DNA from: Vibrio splendidus
Lineage (GTDB): Bacteria; Pseudomonadota; Gammaproteobacteria; Enterobacterales; Vibrionaceae
Direction: 5' to 3'
Length of the DNA stretch: 64,000 nt
NCBI RefSeq assembly: GCF_001557875.1
Contig: NZ_LNRF01000001.1
Location: 1,054,001-1,118,000, forward strand
The notes beneath the pieces were generated by a model. It was not told the DNA's origin, did no database searches, and saw nothing but the letters and a program-made list of their open reading frames with translations. Every line of letters starts with the position of its first letter. Positions within the stretch are counted from its first letter, which is position 1. Made by a program: the position numbers and the translations under genes. Shown in pieces: positions 1 to 9,427 of the stretch.

Positions 1-165
1 CAAGTTTTTAATCATAAGATATAAATATTTCCCATTTGTAATAATATTTTTTGATTTTGAGTTGTAGGGTTTAATTAAAGCAAAACGTAAAGTTTAATTA
101 TCAACTAAGACATTATCTTATTAACATCATTGTTATTTAATTGCTTGTAAGGGATGGAACCATTA

Positions 166-906
166 ATGAAAAAGCTTGCTTTAATTACAGGGTCAAAAGG
201 CGGTATCGGCTCAGCAATTTCCTCTAAATTAGTTGCAGACGGTTATCGTGTCATCGCGACTTATTTTACTGGAAACTACCAATGTGCATTGGATTGGTTT
301 AACGAAAAACAATTCACCGAAGATCAAGTGAGATTGTTTGAATTAGATGTTACCAATACTGCGGAATGTGCGCTGAGCTTAAGCAAGTTGTTAGAAGAAG
401 AAGGCACTGTGGATGTGCTGGTCAACAACGCGGGTATTACACGTGATAGCGTCTTTAAAAAGATGGATGCAGAAGCGTGGAAAGAGGTTATCGAAACGAA
501 CTTAAACAGTTTGTTCAACGTGACTCAACCTTTGTTCGCTCCTATGTGTGAAAAGGGTAACTGCCGAGTCATTAATATCTCTTCCGTCAATGGTCTTAAA
601 GGTCAATTCGGACAAACTAACTACTCGGCAGCGAAAGCTGGAATGATTGGTTTCTCTAAAGCTTTGGCTGCGGAAGGCGCTCGTAGCGGCGTAACCGTGA
701 ACGTGATTGCCCCTGGCTACACAGCAACCCCTATGGTTGAGCAAATGAAGCCTGAAGTACTGGATTCGATCAAGAACCAAATCCCGATGAAACGCTTAGC
801 GACACCTGTTGAAATTGCAGCCGCAGTGGGCTTCTTAGCGGGTGAATCTGGCGCGTACATTACAGGCGAGACATTGTCTGTGAATGGCGGCTTGTACATG
901 CACTAA
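166..906 (+). CDS. phaB: acetoacetyl-CoA reductase (short-chain dehydrogenase)
   Basis: This enzyme reduces acetoacetyl-CoA to (R)-3-hydroxybutyryl-CoA, the second step of polyhydroxybutyrate synthesis in the cytoplasm. The protein is a classical SDR: an N-terminal TGSKGGIG nucleotide-binding motif, an NNAG motif near residue 87, and the catalytic Ser-Tyr-Lys set in NISSVNG and NYSAAKAG. Its length of 246 aa is normal for PhaB. An in-frame ATG at 154 sits directly against the AAGGG ribosome site, so the ATG at 166 (MKKLALITG) is preferred. It is the first gene of a phaB-phaA-phaP-phaC cluster, and phaA follows after 23 bases. Confidence 0.93.
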   Translation: MKKLALITGSKGGIGSAISSKLVADGYRVIATYFTGNYQCALDWFNEKQFTEDQVRLFELDVTNTAECALSLSKLLEEEGTVDVLVNNAGITRDSVFKKMDAEAWKEVIETNLNSLFNVTQPLFAPMCEKGNCRVINISSVNGLKGQFGQTNYSAAKAGMIGFSKALAAEGARSGVTVNVIAPGYTATPMVEQMKPEVLDSIKNQIPMKRLATPVEIAAAVGFLAGESGAYITGETLSVNGGLYMH

Positions 907-929
907 TTGGCAAAACTGAAGGGATTGGA

Positions 930-2144
930 ATGATGGAAAAAGTATTTATTGTTGCGGCTAAGCGCACTCCTATTGGTGCATTTACCGGGTCGCTAAAAAA
1001 CATATCCGCTGGCGAGCTGGCTGGCGTTGCGATCAAAGGTGCACTTGAGTCTGTCGATCTTTCGTTGGATGCGATTGATGAAGTGATTGTCGGCAACGTG
1101 ATTTCGGCAGGCCAAGGCATGGGGATTGCGCGTCAGGCTTCCATCTATGCGGGGCTTCCTGAGGAAACGCCTGCATATGGCGTGAACATGATTTGCGGTA
1201 GCGGCATGAAATCAGTGATGGACGCAGCGGCGCACATCAAAGCACAAGATGCTGAAGTGGTTATTGCTGCTGGCGTTGAAGTGATGTCCCAAATTCCTTT
1301 TGTGGTTCCAGCGAGCGTTCGTAATGGTCACAAAATGGGTGACATCTCAATGAAAGACTTACTGGTTGGTGATGGCTTAACCGATGCGTTTAATCACTAC
1401 CACATGGGCATGACCGCTGAAAATATCGCGAATACGTTGAATATTTCTCGCCTTGCTCAAGATAACTATGCCCTTGAAAGCCAACAGAAAGCAGTCGCGG
1501 CGATTGAAGCCGGTAAGTTTAACAAGCAAATCGTGCCTGTAGAAGTTAAGCAGCGTCGACAAACTGTCACTTTTGATACCGATGAGTACCCGAAGTCAGA
1601 TGCAACCTTCGAAGGTCTACAAAAGCTTCGTCCTGCCTTTGACCGTGAAGGAACAGTCACGGCTGGTAACGCTTCGGGCATCAATGATGGCGCGAGTGCA
1701 ATCATCTTAGCGTCTGAATCGGCGGTAGCGAAACATGGTCTAACACCTTTAGTGGAACTGACCAGTTACGCACAGTCTGGTCTGGACCCAAAGATCATGG
1801 GTTTAGGACCCGTAGAAGCTGTTTCGAAAACGCTTGATAAGGCGAATCTAACTCTAGAAGAAGTAGATTTGTTTGAATTGAATGAAGCGTTTGCAGCTCA
1901 AGCTCTTGGCGTGATGTACCAATTGTCAGAGCAGCATGATTTACCGCTTGATGCGTTCAAGCCAAAGGTCAACGTCAATGGTGGTGCAATCGCGCTTGGC
2001 CATCCTTTAGGTGCTTCAGGCAATCGAATTATTGTTTCACTCATCCATGAAATGCTTGAACAGAAAACGACTTATGGCGTTGCTTCGCTCTGTGTGGGTG
2101 GAGGAATGGGAACCGCTGTTTTGCTAAAAGGTATGGAAGGTTAG
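930..2144 (+). CDS. phaA: acetyl-CoA C-acetyltransferase (beta-ketothiolase)
   Basis: It condenses two acetyl-CoA molecules to acetoacetyl-CoA, the first committed step of PHB synthesis. The 404-aa protein has the thiolase signatures: the acyl-accepting cysteine in MICGSGMK (Cys89), the NEAFA motif, the GGAIALGHPLGASG histidine motif, and the C-terminal CVGGGMG cysteine. Two adjacent ATG codons (930 and 933) follow a GAAGGGATTGGA ribosome site; either could be used. It lies between phaB and phaP, which separates PHB supply from the general fatty-acid thiolases of the same family. Confidence 0.93.
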   Translation: MMEKVFIVAAKRTPIGAFTGSLKNISAGELAGVAIKGALESVDLSLDAIDEVIVGNVISAGQGMGIARQASIYAGLPEETPAYGVNMICGSGMKSVMDAAAHIKAQDAEVVIAAGVEVMSQIPFVVPASVRNGHKMGDISMKDLLVGDGLTDAFNHYHMGMTAENIANTLNISRLAQDNYALESQQKAVAAIEAGKFNKQIVPVEVKQRRQTVTFDTDEYPKSDATFEGLQKLRPAFDREGTVTAGNASGINDGASAIILASESAVAKHGLTPLVELTSYAQSGLDPKIMGLGPVEAVSKTLDKANLTLEEVDLFELNEAFAAQALGVMYQLSEQHDLPLDAFKPKVNVNGGAIALGHPLGASGNRIIVSLIHEMLEQKTTYGVASLCVGGGMGTAVLLKGMEG

Positions 2145-2177
2145 AACCTGACATATCGGTGGCAAGCTTAAAAAGAT

Positions 2178-2230
2178 CGATTCAGCTTTGCAAAGCATCG
2201 TGAGTTAGTCGATGAGCGTCGGCTGAATTG
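2178..2230 (+). other. nested stem-loop between phaA and phaP
   Basis: A 9-bp outer stem (2178-2186 with 2222-2230, one G-U pair) encloses a 5-bp inner stem (CATCG 2196-2200 with CGATG 2210-2214). It lies in the 132-base gap between phaA and phaP. No T-run follows, so it is not a standard terminator. It may be a processing or mRNA-stability element that sets separate phasin levels. This is read from base pairing only. Confidence 0.35.
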
Positions 2231-2276
2231 ATAGTGACACAAATTTATTAAACTATGTATTCATCAGGAGTTATTT

Positions 2277-2624
2277 ATGTACACGGATATTTTCAAAACA
2301 ATTACTGACCAAACTGAAAAGCAATTTGAACCGTACTTAAAGTTCAACAAGTTGGTTGCAAAGAACGTCCAAACGATGACAGAGCTGCAAATGAATGCGA
2401 TGCAGACTTACACGGACATGGGTCTTGCGCAAATGAAGGCAGTGACTGAAATCAAAGACGTGACTAGCCTAACGGCTTTCAACAGCCAGCAACTAGCAGC
2501 GCTAACTCAGCTGTCTCAACAGATGATGAGTGACAGTGCTAAGCTTCAAGCTGCGGCAAAAGAGTTCAAAGAAGATGTTGAAACACTAACGACTGAAAAC
2601 TTGAAAACAGTTACACCTGCATAA
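2277..2624 (+). CDS. phaP: phasin, PHB granule-associated protein
   Basis: Phasins coat PHB granules and control their number and size. The 115-aa product is almost entirely predicted helix, rich in Gln, Lys, Thr and Ala, with no signal peptide and no cysteines. It opens with MYTDIFKTITDQTEKQFEPY and has the repeated Q/M-rich amphipathic pattern of the phasin_2 family. A strong CAGGAGT ribosome site precedes the ATG. Its place between phaA and phaC supports the call. A stem-loop separates it from phaC, as expected for a structural protein made in larger amounts than the enzymes. Confidence 0.88.
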   Translation: MYTDIFKTITDQTEKQFEPYLKFNKLVAKNVQTMTELQMNAMQTYTDMGLAQMKAVTEIKDVTSLTAFNSQQLAALTQLSQQMMSDSAKLQAAAKEFKEDVETLTTENLKTVTPA

Positions 2625-2626
2625 AT

Positions 2627-2679
2627 AAAATCGCCATCGAGTTAGCAATGTGTTTACTGTGAGGCTCGGTGGCGATTTT
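2627..2679 (+). terminator. stem-loop/terminator between phaP and phaC
   Basis: A 15-bp arm (2627-2641) pairs with 2665-2679 with a single G-U wobble, and the 3' arm ends in TTTT. It starts three bases after the phaP stop and ends 20 bases before phaC. It could partly terminate phaP transcription or protect the phaP mRNA end, lowering phaC expression relative to phasin. Confidence 0.7.
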
Positions 2680-2699
2680 CCGATTATTGGAGTCATGTT

Positions 2700-4526
2700 A
2701 TGTTTCAACACTTCTTTTCGGACTACCTTGTTAAACTTCAACAAACAAACCAGCAATGGTGGGAAAGCTTTGAACAAAACAAGGAAGCCGCGCAATCTCC
2801 CCTCAATCAAGCGATGCAAGAATTGAACTTTGATGATGCATCAAAAATCTTCGAACAAGCCGCCAACCAGCCCGCAGTTCTACTTCAGCTACAATCTCAA
2901 TGGTGGGAACAGCAACTTAAGATCTGGCAGAATGCCGCGCTGATGGGCAACACCGAAAGTGTTATTTCTGAAGATCGCAGCGATAAGCGCTTTATTGATG
3001 AAGCTTGGAAAAACGACCCGTTCTACAGCTTTATCAAGCAATCCTATTTGTTATTCAGTAAAAGCTATATTGATACCATCAACTCTATCGAAGGTATTGA
3101 CGATAAAACTAAAGAACGTGTTGCGTTCTTTTCGCGTCAGGCAATCAATGCACTGTCGCCAAGCAATTTTATTGCAACTAACCCAGAGTTGATGAAACTG
3201 ACGCTTGAAAGAAATGGTGAAAACCTGCTTGATGGATTAGAGCAGTTACAAGCAGACGTTGAAGCGAGCGCCGATATCCTCAAGATCCGTATGACTAACA
3301 ATAACGCTTTCCGATTAGGTGTTGATGTTGCTAACACCGAAGGTGATGTTGTCTTTCAAAACGAATTGTTTGAACTGATTCAATACTATCCTAAGACACC
3401 GCAGGTCAATGCGACGCCTTTGCTGATCGTCCCGCCATTCATCAACAAGTACTACATTCTTGACCTTCGTGAGAAGAACTCGATGGTGCGCTGGCTGCTA
3501 GAGCAAGGACATAGCGTATTCATGATGTCTTGGCGCAACCCAGGTGAAGCGCAGAAAGACTTAGAATTTGGCGACTATGTCACTGAAGGCGTAGCGAAAG
3601 CCGTGACGGCAATTGAAGACATCACAGGTAAAGAGCAAATCAACGCCGCAGGTTACTGCATTGGTGGCACTGTGCTCGCTTCAACTGTCGCTTATTACGC
3701 CGCAAAGCGTATGAAGAAACGCATTAAAACCGCGACTTTCTTTACGACCTTGTTAGACTTCTCTCAGCCGGGAGAGGTGGGTGCCTATATCAATGAAACG
3801 ATCATCAACGCTATAGAGAAACAGAACGACGCTAAAGGTTTCATGGATGGTCGCTCATTAAGCGTGACATTCAGCTTGCTTCGTGAAAACAGCTTGTACT
3901 GGAACTACTACATCGATAACTATCTCAAGGGCAGCAGTCCAATGGAGTTTGACCTGCTGTATTGGAACAGTGATAGCACTAACGTTGCCTCTAAATGCCA
4001 TAATTTCTTGCTGCGAGAGCTTTATCTTGAAAACAAACTGGTTAAAGACAAAGGTGTGAAAGTAGGCGGTGTTTGGATCGATTTGAATAAGATCAAGATA
4101 CCAAGCTATTTCATCTCTGCGAAAGAAGACCATATTGCCTTGTGGCAGGGGACTTACCGCGGTGCACTGAATACCGGTGGTAACAAGACGTTTGTGCTTG
4201 GTGAATCAGGTCATATCGCAGGTATTGTTAATCATCCAGACAAGAAGAAGTACGGCTTTTGGCTCAACGATAACCTAGACGATTCTGCAGATGAGTGGCT
4301 ATCGAACGCTACTCACAACGAAGGTTCATGGTGGACTCACTGGAATCAATGGCTTCAGGGTTTTGAAGCAGACGAGAAAATCGAACCGTTTAATCAAGGT
4401 TCTGAGCTACATCCTGTGATTGGCAAGGCGCCGGGTAACTACGTAAAACAGGTACTTCCTATCGTCGATAAAGAGAACGTTGATACAGAAGTTGCTAAGA
4501 AAGACGTACCGGAAAGTGAAGCTTAG
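2700..4526 (+). CDS. phaC: class I poly(3-hydroxyalkanoate) polymerase
   Basis: PhaC polymerises (R)-3-hydroxybutyryl-CoA into PHB at the granule surface. The 608-aa length fits class I synthases. The lipase-like box GYCIGG holds the catalytic cysteine at residue 320, and the other two triad residues are Asp477 (KEDHIALW) and His505 (ESGHIAG). The N-terminal third is the variable PhaC_N region and the rest is an alpha/beta-hydrolase fold. The C-terminus has a short charged tail. It is the last gene of the pha cluster, followed by a clear bidirectional terminator. Confidence 0.95.
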   Translation: MFQHFFSDYLVKLQQTNQQWWESFEQNKEAAQSPLNQAMQELNFDDASKIFEQAANQPAVLLQLQSQWWEQQLKIWQNAALMGNTESVISEDRSDKRFIDEAWKNDPFYSFIKQSYLLFSKSYIDTINSIEGIDDKTKERVAFFSRQAINALSPSNFIATNPELMKLTLERNGENLLDGLEQLQADVEASADILKIRMTNNNAFRLGVDVANTEGDVVFQNELFELIQYYPKTPQVNATPLLIVPPFINKYYILDLREKNSMVRWLLEQGHSVFMMSWRNPGEAQKDLEFGDYVTEGVAKAVTAIEDITGKEQINAAGYCIGGTVLASTVAYYAAKRMKKRIKTATFFTTLLDFSQPGEVGAYINETIINAIEKQNDAKGFMDGRSLSVTFSLLRENSLYWNYYIDNYLKGSSPMEFDLLYWNSDSTNVASKCHNFLLRELYLENKLVKDKGVKVGGVWIDLNKIKIPSYFISAKEDHIALWQGTYRGALNTGGNKTFVLGESGHIAGIVNHPDKKKYGFWLNDNLDDSADEWLSNATHNEGSWWTHWNQWLQGFEADEKIEPFNQGSELHPVIGKAPGNYVKQVLPIVDKENVDTEVAKKDVPESEA

Positions 4527-4573
4527 AGTACGTATACGTATTTGAAAGTAAAAGTACAGAGCGTCAGATAATA

Positions 4574-4601
4574 AAAAAGCCACTAAATTCAGTGGCTTTT
4601 T
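4574..4601. terminator. bidirectional terminator, phaC / nap operon
   Basis: AAAAAGCCACT (4574-4584) pairs perfectly with AGTGGCTTTTT (4591-4601) around a 6-base loop. The A-run and T-run on both sides let it end phaC on the plus strand and the convergent nap operon on the minus strand. Confidence 0.88.
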
Positions 4602-4653
4602 CGCATCAACTTATCTAAAAAATAACTGACATAAGTAGACGTAATGTCGACTC

Positions 4654-4791
4654 TTAATCGACTTCTTTGTCTTTACCCATAGATAAAATCCAAAGAGATA
4701 CGGCTGCAACACCTGCGAAACCGCCAAGTACGATAACTGGCATAGCGCTGTAACCTAGGATATGCCAAATGACATTTTCTAAAGTACTCAT
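4654..4791 (-). CDS. 45-aa single-pass membrane protein of the nap cluster (TIGR02808-like)
   Basis: The translation is MSTLENVIWHILGYSAMPVI followed by VLGGFAGVAAVSLWILSMGK and DKEVD. One hydrophobic segment spans roughly residues 7-37, with a charged lysine/acidic tail. The start lies 11 bases after the napC stop on the same strand, with AGGAGC in the spacer as a ribosome site, so it is the last gene of the nap operon. A family of very small membrane proteins found beside nap genes in Vibrio and Photobacterium (TIGR02808, from memory) matches in size and context. The function is unknown; a role in anchoring or quinol transfer near NapC is only a guess. Confidence 0.8.
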   Translation of the reverse strand: MSTLENVIWHILGYSAMPVIVLGGFAGVAAVSLWILSMGKDKEVD

Positions 4792-4802
4792 TTAATAGCT
4801 CC

Positions 4803-5384
4803 TTATTGCCAGCCTTCAACGCCATGCATGTCTGGTAGTTTATGTGCGATACCTTTGTGGCAATCTACACACGTTTTTTCACCAGAAGCCAATGCAGTCG
4901 AGTGCTGTTTCGCACTACGTGGGCTTTGTTCAGAGAAATCCATGTAGTCAAACTGGTGACAGTTACGACATTCAAGTGAATCGTTATTTTTTAGACGGTG
5001 CCACTCACGTTCAGCAAGGTGGGCACGACGCTCTTTAAATTTCTCTTCAGTACCGATGGTATCCAAAACGAAGTAAGCGAACAGTTCTTTTGATGCCTGT
5101 ACTTTACGAACGATTTTATCTGACCATTCATGAGGTACGTGACAGTCTGAACAGATTGCACGAACGCCTGAACGGTTAGAGTAGTGAATGGTCTCTTGGA
5201 TTTCAGCAACGATAGGTGCGTGACAGCCAGAACAGAATTCTTCTGTATTGGTTGCTTCCATACCCGTGTTGAATGCACCCCAGAACAAAAGACCGCCCGA
5301 GAAACCCAAGAATAAAACAACGCCTACCGCTGCTTTGCTTGGTGTCGCGAGTCTTTTCCAAAACGCTTTAAGTAATTTTATCAT
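4803..5384 (-). CDS. napC: NapC tetrahaem quinol dehydrogenase
   Basis: NapC takes electrons from the membrane quinol pool and passes them to NapB. The 193-aa protein has an uncleaved N-terminal membrane anchor (about residues 17-37, VGVVLFLGFSGGLLFWG) and four CXXCH haem sites: CSGCH, CSDCH, CRNCH and CVDCH. This is the standard NapC/NirT arrangement. It lies after napB in the order napF-D-A-B-C with a 29-base gap, and is followed by the small membrane protein gene. Confidence 0.95.
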   Translation of the reverse strand: MIKLLKAFWKRLATPSKAAVGVVLFLGFSGGLLFWGAFNTGMEATNTEEFCSGCHAPIVAEIQETIHYSNRSGVRAICSDCHVPHEWSDKIVRKVQASKELFAYFVLDTIGTEEKFKERRAHLAEREWHRLKNNDSLECRNCHQFDYMDFSEQSPRSAKQHSTALASGEKTCVDCHKGIAHKLPDMHGVEGWQ

Positions 5385-5413
5385 ATATAGCCTCTCTTAC
5401 AGTCCGGCTACGA

Positions 5414-5869
5414 TTAACGCAGTGAATCTACAGGTTTGAACTCGTTCTCAACTAGTGGCTTGGCATTAGCTTGAGGTACGTGACACTGTAGACAGAAGTA
5501 ACGACGAGGTGATACGTCTGCAAGTACCGCATCTTCACGGTTCATGTAGTGAGTTACACTCACTTTAGTCGCACCCATTTCTTTTGCGTTTTTCCAGCTG
5601 TGGCAAGAAAGACACTTGTTAGCGTTAAGAGAAACTTCATAGCTACGGATAGTATGAGGTACTAGAGGTGGTTGGTATACGTAGTCACTTTCAAGTACTT
5701 GGTCACGAGGGAACTTTTTGAAGTCATCTGCTGCACGAGTTGCTTCAAGTTCACTTGCACCACGTAGAGATTCTACGCCACCAATGCCGCCTGGGTTATC
5801 TAGCTCTGCTTGAGCTGCACCAGCTAGCAAAAGACCAGCTGATAGTAGGGCAGTAATCAGTTTTTTCAT
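5414..5869 (-). CDS. napB: NapB dihaem cytochrome c subunit
   Basis: NapB is the small periplasmic electron-transfer subunit of nitrate reductase and passes electrons from NapC to NapA. The 151-aa precursor has a Sec signal peptide (MKKLITALLSAGLLLAGAAQA) and two haem-binding motifs, CLSCH and CLQCH, in the C-terminal half. The mature size is normal for the family. It is separated from napA by 125 bases that contain an 11-bp inverted repeat. Confidence 0.95.
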   Translation of the reverse strand: MKKLITALLSAGLLLAGAAQAELDNPGGIGGVESLRGASELEATRAADDFKKFPRDQVLESDYVYQPPLVPHTIRSYEVSLNANKCLSCHSWKNAKEMGATKVSVTHYMNREDAVLADVSPRRYFCLQCHVPQANAKPLVENEFKPVDSLR

Positions 5870-5906
5870 GGTTAATTTCTCCGCCTAAAGGCTAATTCTT
5901 TGAATG

Positions 5907-5942
5907 GACTACTTTTTCCAAAAAATCACGAAAAAAGTAGTC
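5907..5942 (-). other. stem-loop between napA and napB
   Basis: GACTACTTTTT (5907-5917) and AAAAAGTAGTC (5932-5942) form a perfect 11-bp inverted repeat inside the transcribed napA-napB gap. On the minus strand it is not followed by a T-run, so an RNA-stability or processing role is more likely than full termination. Function is inferred from position only. Confidence 0.45.
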
Positions 5943-5994
5943 GCAATATTAAATACGTTAGATCTTGTATCTAGTTTCTAAAAGCATGTGGCTC

Positions 5995-8484
5995 TTAAGA
6001 AACTTTAGTGATCTTAACTGGACACTTCTTGTAGTCCGTCTGTTTAGACAGAGGATCCGTTGCATCCAAGATCAACTTGTTGATCAGAATTCTTGCATCA
6101 AAGAATGGTACGAATACCAAGCCTTGTGGTGGACGGTTACGACCACGAGTTTCAACACGAACGCGTACTTCACCACGTTTGTTTTCGATAAGAACTTCAT
6201 CACCACGGCGAAGGCCACGAGCTTTAGCGTCGGCAGGGTGGATGTAACAAAGTGCATCCGGTACTGCTTTGTAAAGCTCTGGTACACGACGAGTCATAGT
6301 ACCTGTATGCCAGTGCTCAAGAACACGGCCTGTACATAGCCACATATCGTATTCTTCGTTTGGTACTTCTGGTGGAGCTTCATATGGAGCATTGATGATC
6401 AGCGCTTTGCCATCTGGTTTTCCGTAGAAGTCCCAGCCAGAGCCTTTCTTAGCGTATGGATCTGAACCTTCTTTAAAGCGCCATAGTGTCTCTTTACCAT
6501 CAACTACAGGCCAACGTAAGCCACGTACTTTGTGGTAAGTATCGTAAGGTGCTAAGTCGTGACCGTGGTCGCGACCAAATGCAGCGTACTCTTCGAATAG
6601 ACCTTTTTGAACGTAGAAACCTTGTGCTTGTGCATCGTCGTTAAGCTCTTGAGCTTCTGACAGTGGGAATGCATCAACATTGCCGTTTTTGTAAAGCACG
6701 TCGTACATCGTTTTACCACGGTACTCAGGTGCTTTAGCAAGAAGCTCTTCGCCCCAAACTTCTTCAACAGTGAAGCGTTTAGAGAATTCCATGATTTGCC
6801 ATAGGTCAGATTTCGCTTCACCTACCGTTTTAACTTGTTGGTACCAAGCTTGAGTACGACGTTCTGCGTTACCGTAAGCACCTTCTTTCTCAATCCACAT
6901 TGCAGTAGGAAGGATAAGGTCAGCCGCTTGAGCTGTTGCGGTTGGGTACGGGTCAGAACATACAATGAAGTTGTCTGGGTTGCGGTAACCTGGCAGACGT
7001 TCAGTGTTGATGTTTGGACCAGCTTGCATGTTGTTGTTACACATTACCCAGTACGCGTTGATAGTACCGTCTTTTAACGCACGGTCTTGCGCAACAGCGT
7101 GTTTACCAGGTTTAGGTGGGATAGTGCCTTCTGGAAGTTTCCAGATGTCTTCAGCAATCTTACGGTGTTTAGGGTTAGCAACAACCATATCTGCAGGTAG
7201 ACGGTGAGAGAACGTACCAACTTCACGAGCTGTACCACACGCAGATGGTTGGCCAGTTAGTGAGAATGGGCTATTACCAGGAGTAGAAATTTTACCTGTT
7301 AGAAGGTGGATGTTGTATACAAGGCTGTTCATCCACACGCCACGAGTATGTTGGTTCATACCCATAGTCCAAAGTGACATTACTTTGATGTTTGGATCCG
7401 CGTATTGCTTAGCCAGCTTAATAAGGTCATCTTGAGATACACCTGACATTTCAGACGCTTTTTCAACTGTGTATTCAGCAACAGAAGCTTTGTAGTCCTC
7501 GAAGCTAATATCAGTCATTTTACCTGAGTTAGGGTTCGCAGCTGCTTTCTGTAGCGGATCATCGTCACGCAGGCCGTAACCGATATCAGTCGTTGCTTGT
7601 TTGAAGTGTGTGTGCTTATTTACGAAGTCCCAGTTAACTGCATCGTTTTGAATGATGTAGTTTGCTACGAAGTTCGCAATTGCAAGGTCAGACTGAGGGT
7701 TGAAGATGTAACCAGTGTCAGCAAGCTCGAAAGAACGGTGGTAGTAAGTAGACAGTACGTTTACTTTAACGTGTGGGTGGCTTAGACGACGGTCTGTAAT
7801 ACGAGTCCATAGTACTGGGTGCATCTCTGCCATGTTTGAACCCCACAGTACGAATGCGTCTGCGTGTTCAAAGTCATCGTAACAACCCATTGGTTCATCA
7901 ATACCGAAAGTACGCATGAATGCGCCTACCGCTGAAGCCATACAGTGACGAGCGTTTGGATCGATGTTGTTTGAACGGAAACCCGCTTTCATCAACTTAA
8001 CTGCTGCGTAACCTTCCATTACTGTCCACTGGCCTGAACCGAACATACCAACACCAGTTGGACCGTTCTTTTTCAGTGAAGCTTTCCATTTCTCTGCCAT
8101 TACGTCGAAAGCTTTATCCCAAGATACAGGCGCAAAATCACCATCTTTATGGAACTCACCATCTTTCATACGAAGAAGAGGAGTCTCAAGACGGTCTTTA
8201 CCGTACATGATTTTTGAAAGGAAGTAGCCTTTAATACAGTTAAGGCCCTTGTTTACAGGTGCTTCTGGGTCGCCTTGAGTAGCAACCACTTTACCGTTTT
8301 GAGTACCTACTAGTACCGAACAGCCCGTACCACAAAAACGACAAGGCGCTTTATCCCACGTGATTTTTGTTTGATCAGAGCTAGCAATCAGGTTGGTTGC
8401 TGTTGCTGGTAGAGATACACCTGCAACGGCTGCCGCTGATGCAGCTGCGTTTGCTTTCACAAACGCACGTCTTGTCATTTTCAT
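5995..8484 (-). CDS. napA: NapA periplasmic nitrate reductase, molybdopterin catalytic subunit
   Basis: NapA reduces nitrate to nitrite in the periplasm using bis-MGD molybdenum and one [4Fe-4S] cluster. The 829-aa precursor begins with a twin-arginine signal ([13 protein letters not shown]) cleaved near ATA-TNL. The cluster cysteines appear in [10 protein letters not shown] and in GLNCIKG. The Mo-ligand cysteine is expected in the [10 protein letters not shown] segment. Length and order are typical. The start overlaps the napD stop by four bases (ATGA), so the two are translationally coupled; this fits NapD acting as the chaperone of the NapA signal peptide. Confidence 0.97.
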   Translation of the reverse strand: MKMTRRAFVKANAAASAAAVAGVSLPATATNLIASSDQTKITWDKAPCRFCGTGCSVLVGTQNGKVVATQGDPEAPVNKGLNCIKGYFLSKIMYGKDRLETPLLRMKDGEFHKDGDFAPVSWDKAFDVMAEKWKASLKKNGPTGVGMFGSGQWTVMEGYAAVKLMKAGFRSNNIDPNARHCMASAVGAFMRTFGIDEPMGCYDDFEHADAFVLWGSNMAEMHPVLWTRITDRRLSHPHVKVNVLSTYYHRSFELADTGYIFNPQSDLAIANFVANYIIQNDAVNWDFVNKHTHFKQATTDIGYGLRDDDPLQKAAANPNSGKMTDISFEDYKASVAEYTVEKASEMSGVSQDDLIKLAKQYADPNIKVMSLWTMGMNQHTRGVWMNSLVYNIHLLTGKISTPGNSPFSLTGQPSACGTAREVGTFSHRLPADMVVANPKHRKIAEDIWKLPEGTIPPKPGKHAVAQDRALKDGTINAYWVMCNNNMQAGPNINTERLPGYRNPDNFIVCSDPYPTATAQAADLILPTAMWIEKEGAYGNAERRTQAWYQQVKTVGEAKSDLWQIMEFSKRFTVEEVWGEELLAKAPEYRGKTMYDVLYKNGNVDAFPLSEAQELNDDAQAQGFYVQKGLFEEYAAFGRDHGHDLAPYDTYHKVRGLRWPVVDGKETLWRFKEGSDPYAKKGSGWDFYGKPDGKALIINAPYEAPPEVPNEEYDMWLCTGRVLEHWHTGTMTRRVPELYKAVPDALCYIHPADAKARGLRRGDEVLIENKRGEVRVRVETRGRNRPPQGLVFVPFFDARILINKLILDATDPLSKQTDYKKCPVKITKVS

Positions 8485-8786
8485 ACTTCACCCTCAAGTT
8501 GAGAATTGTTGCTTCCAGTTTCTAAATCCGTTTCGTCTAGTCCAGTCTCGATTTGGTGGTAAACCAAAGCTGTCCCTAAAACGTTCGTAATATTATTAAT
8601 TTCTTCGATGGTGTCCGTTACAAAACCTTGGTTTTCGGTTTCTAGAACCACTATGATTTTGCCTTCAGGACTGCTGCCGTAAATCTCTGCATTATCGAAT
8701 TTCTCGATTTGTGCTTTGATCTCGTCTAGATGCTCTGGGCTCACATGAACGACTAAACTTGATATATGCACTTCATTTAGTGCCAT
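8481..8786 (-). CDS. napD: NapD, chaperone for NapA signal peptide
   Basis: NapD binds the twin-arginine leader of NapA and delays export until the cofactor is loaded. The 101-aa protein starts [20 protein letters not shown] and has the ferredoxin-like alpha/beta pattern of NapD, with the conserved HISSLVV opening and GKIIVVLE segment. An acidic Glu/Thr-rich tail of about 20 residues extends past the core. It overlaps napA by four bases and follows napF by 23 bases. Confidence 0.9.
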   Translation of the reverse strand: MALNEVHISSLVVHVSPEHLDEIKAQIEKFDNAEIYGSSPEGKIIVVLETENQGFVTDTIEEINNITNVLGTALVYHQIETGLDETDLETGSNNSQLEGEV

Positions 8787-8809
8787 AAATTGCTCTCGTT
8801 ATTTTTGTT

Positions 8810-9289
8810 TTATGCATTACTCACAAGAATAGCTGAAGTAGGACAAACTGCTACGCAGGCTCCACAACCGCTACACTCATCTAACTCGATTTTTGGTAGA
8901 GCAACACCGCCTGCTCTAAGTTGAAATTGAATGGCCATAGGTTCACACATGTCACCACAGCTTCGGCATTCAACATTTTGTTGCGCTAAGCACTTATCAG
9001 AGATACTTGCTTTTGCTTGCCAGGGCTCTCCTTGCTTTGGCTTAAAAATAGGTTCGGGACAAACGTCAGCACATTGGTAGCAAAACGTGCATTCGTCTTT
9101 TGAAAAGTCGACAGTAGGAAAACCACCGTCGCCAACAATGATGATGTGCGTCTCGCAACTTTCGATGCATTTGCCGCAACGTGTACAATCATCTGTAAAG
9201 CTTTCTAGGTTGTTAATCCAAGGCAATCTAATTTGGCTTGAATCTACTTTTTGCCTAGAAAATAGGCGTCGTCTTGATAGGTCTACCAC
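8810..9289 (-). CDS. napF: NapF ferredoxin-type protein
   Basis: NapF is a cytoplasmic iron-sulfur protein linked to NapA maturation. The 159-aa protein has ferredoxin-like cysteine clusters: CTRCGKCIESC, CTFCYQCADVC, an incomplete CRSCGDMC, and CSGCGACVAVCP. The RRRLFSRQK N-terminus is typical of NapF and is not an export signal. It is the first gene of the nap operon; the start is GTG (9287-9289), with a TAGG ribosome site 7 bases upstream. Confidence 0.9.
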   Translation of the reverse strand: MVDLSRRRLFSRQKVDSSQIRLPWINNLESFTDDCTRCGKCIESCETHIIIVGDGGFPTVDFSKDECTFCYQCADVCPEPIFKPKQGEPWQAKASISDKCLAQQNVECRSCGDMCEPMAIQFQLRAGGVALPKIELDECSGCGACVAVCPTSAILVSNA

Positions 9290-9397
9290 TAAATGCCTAC
9301 TTGTGTTGCTAAGATGTTGTAATTGTAGATCATTGTTTCGTTAATATCTTGTCATTTATCCTCACAAGTAGTGTAGTTTTAGAAATATTTGTATAAA

Positions 9398-9413
9398 TAC
9401 CCCTTAAGGGCTA
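9398..9413. promoter_or_regulatory. NarP/NarL-type 7-2-7 box in nap-narQ intergenic region
   Basis: TACCCCTTAAGGGCTA matches the known NarL/NarP arrangement of two inverted heptamers (TACYYMT and AKKRGTA) separated by 2 bases, with one mismatch in the second half. It is 109 bases upstream of napF and about 130 bases upstream of narQ, and narP itself is encoded next door. A similar sequence lies upstream of nirB. Confidence 0.65.
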
Positions 9414-9427
9414 AATGGGATTCTATA

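Noticed and set aside
5965..6339. 124-codon plus-strand reading frame inside napA
   Set aside because: It is antisense to a well-supported gene, with no ribosome site and no family pattern.
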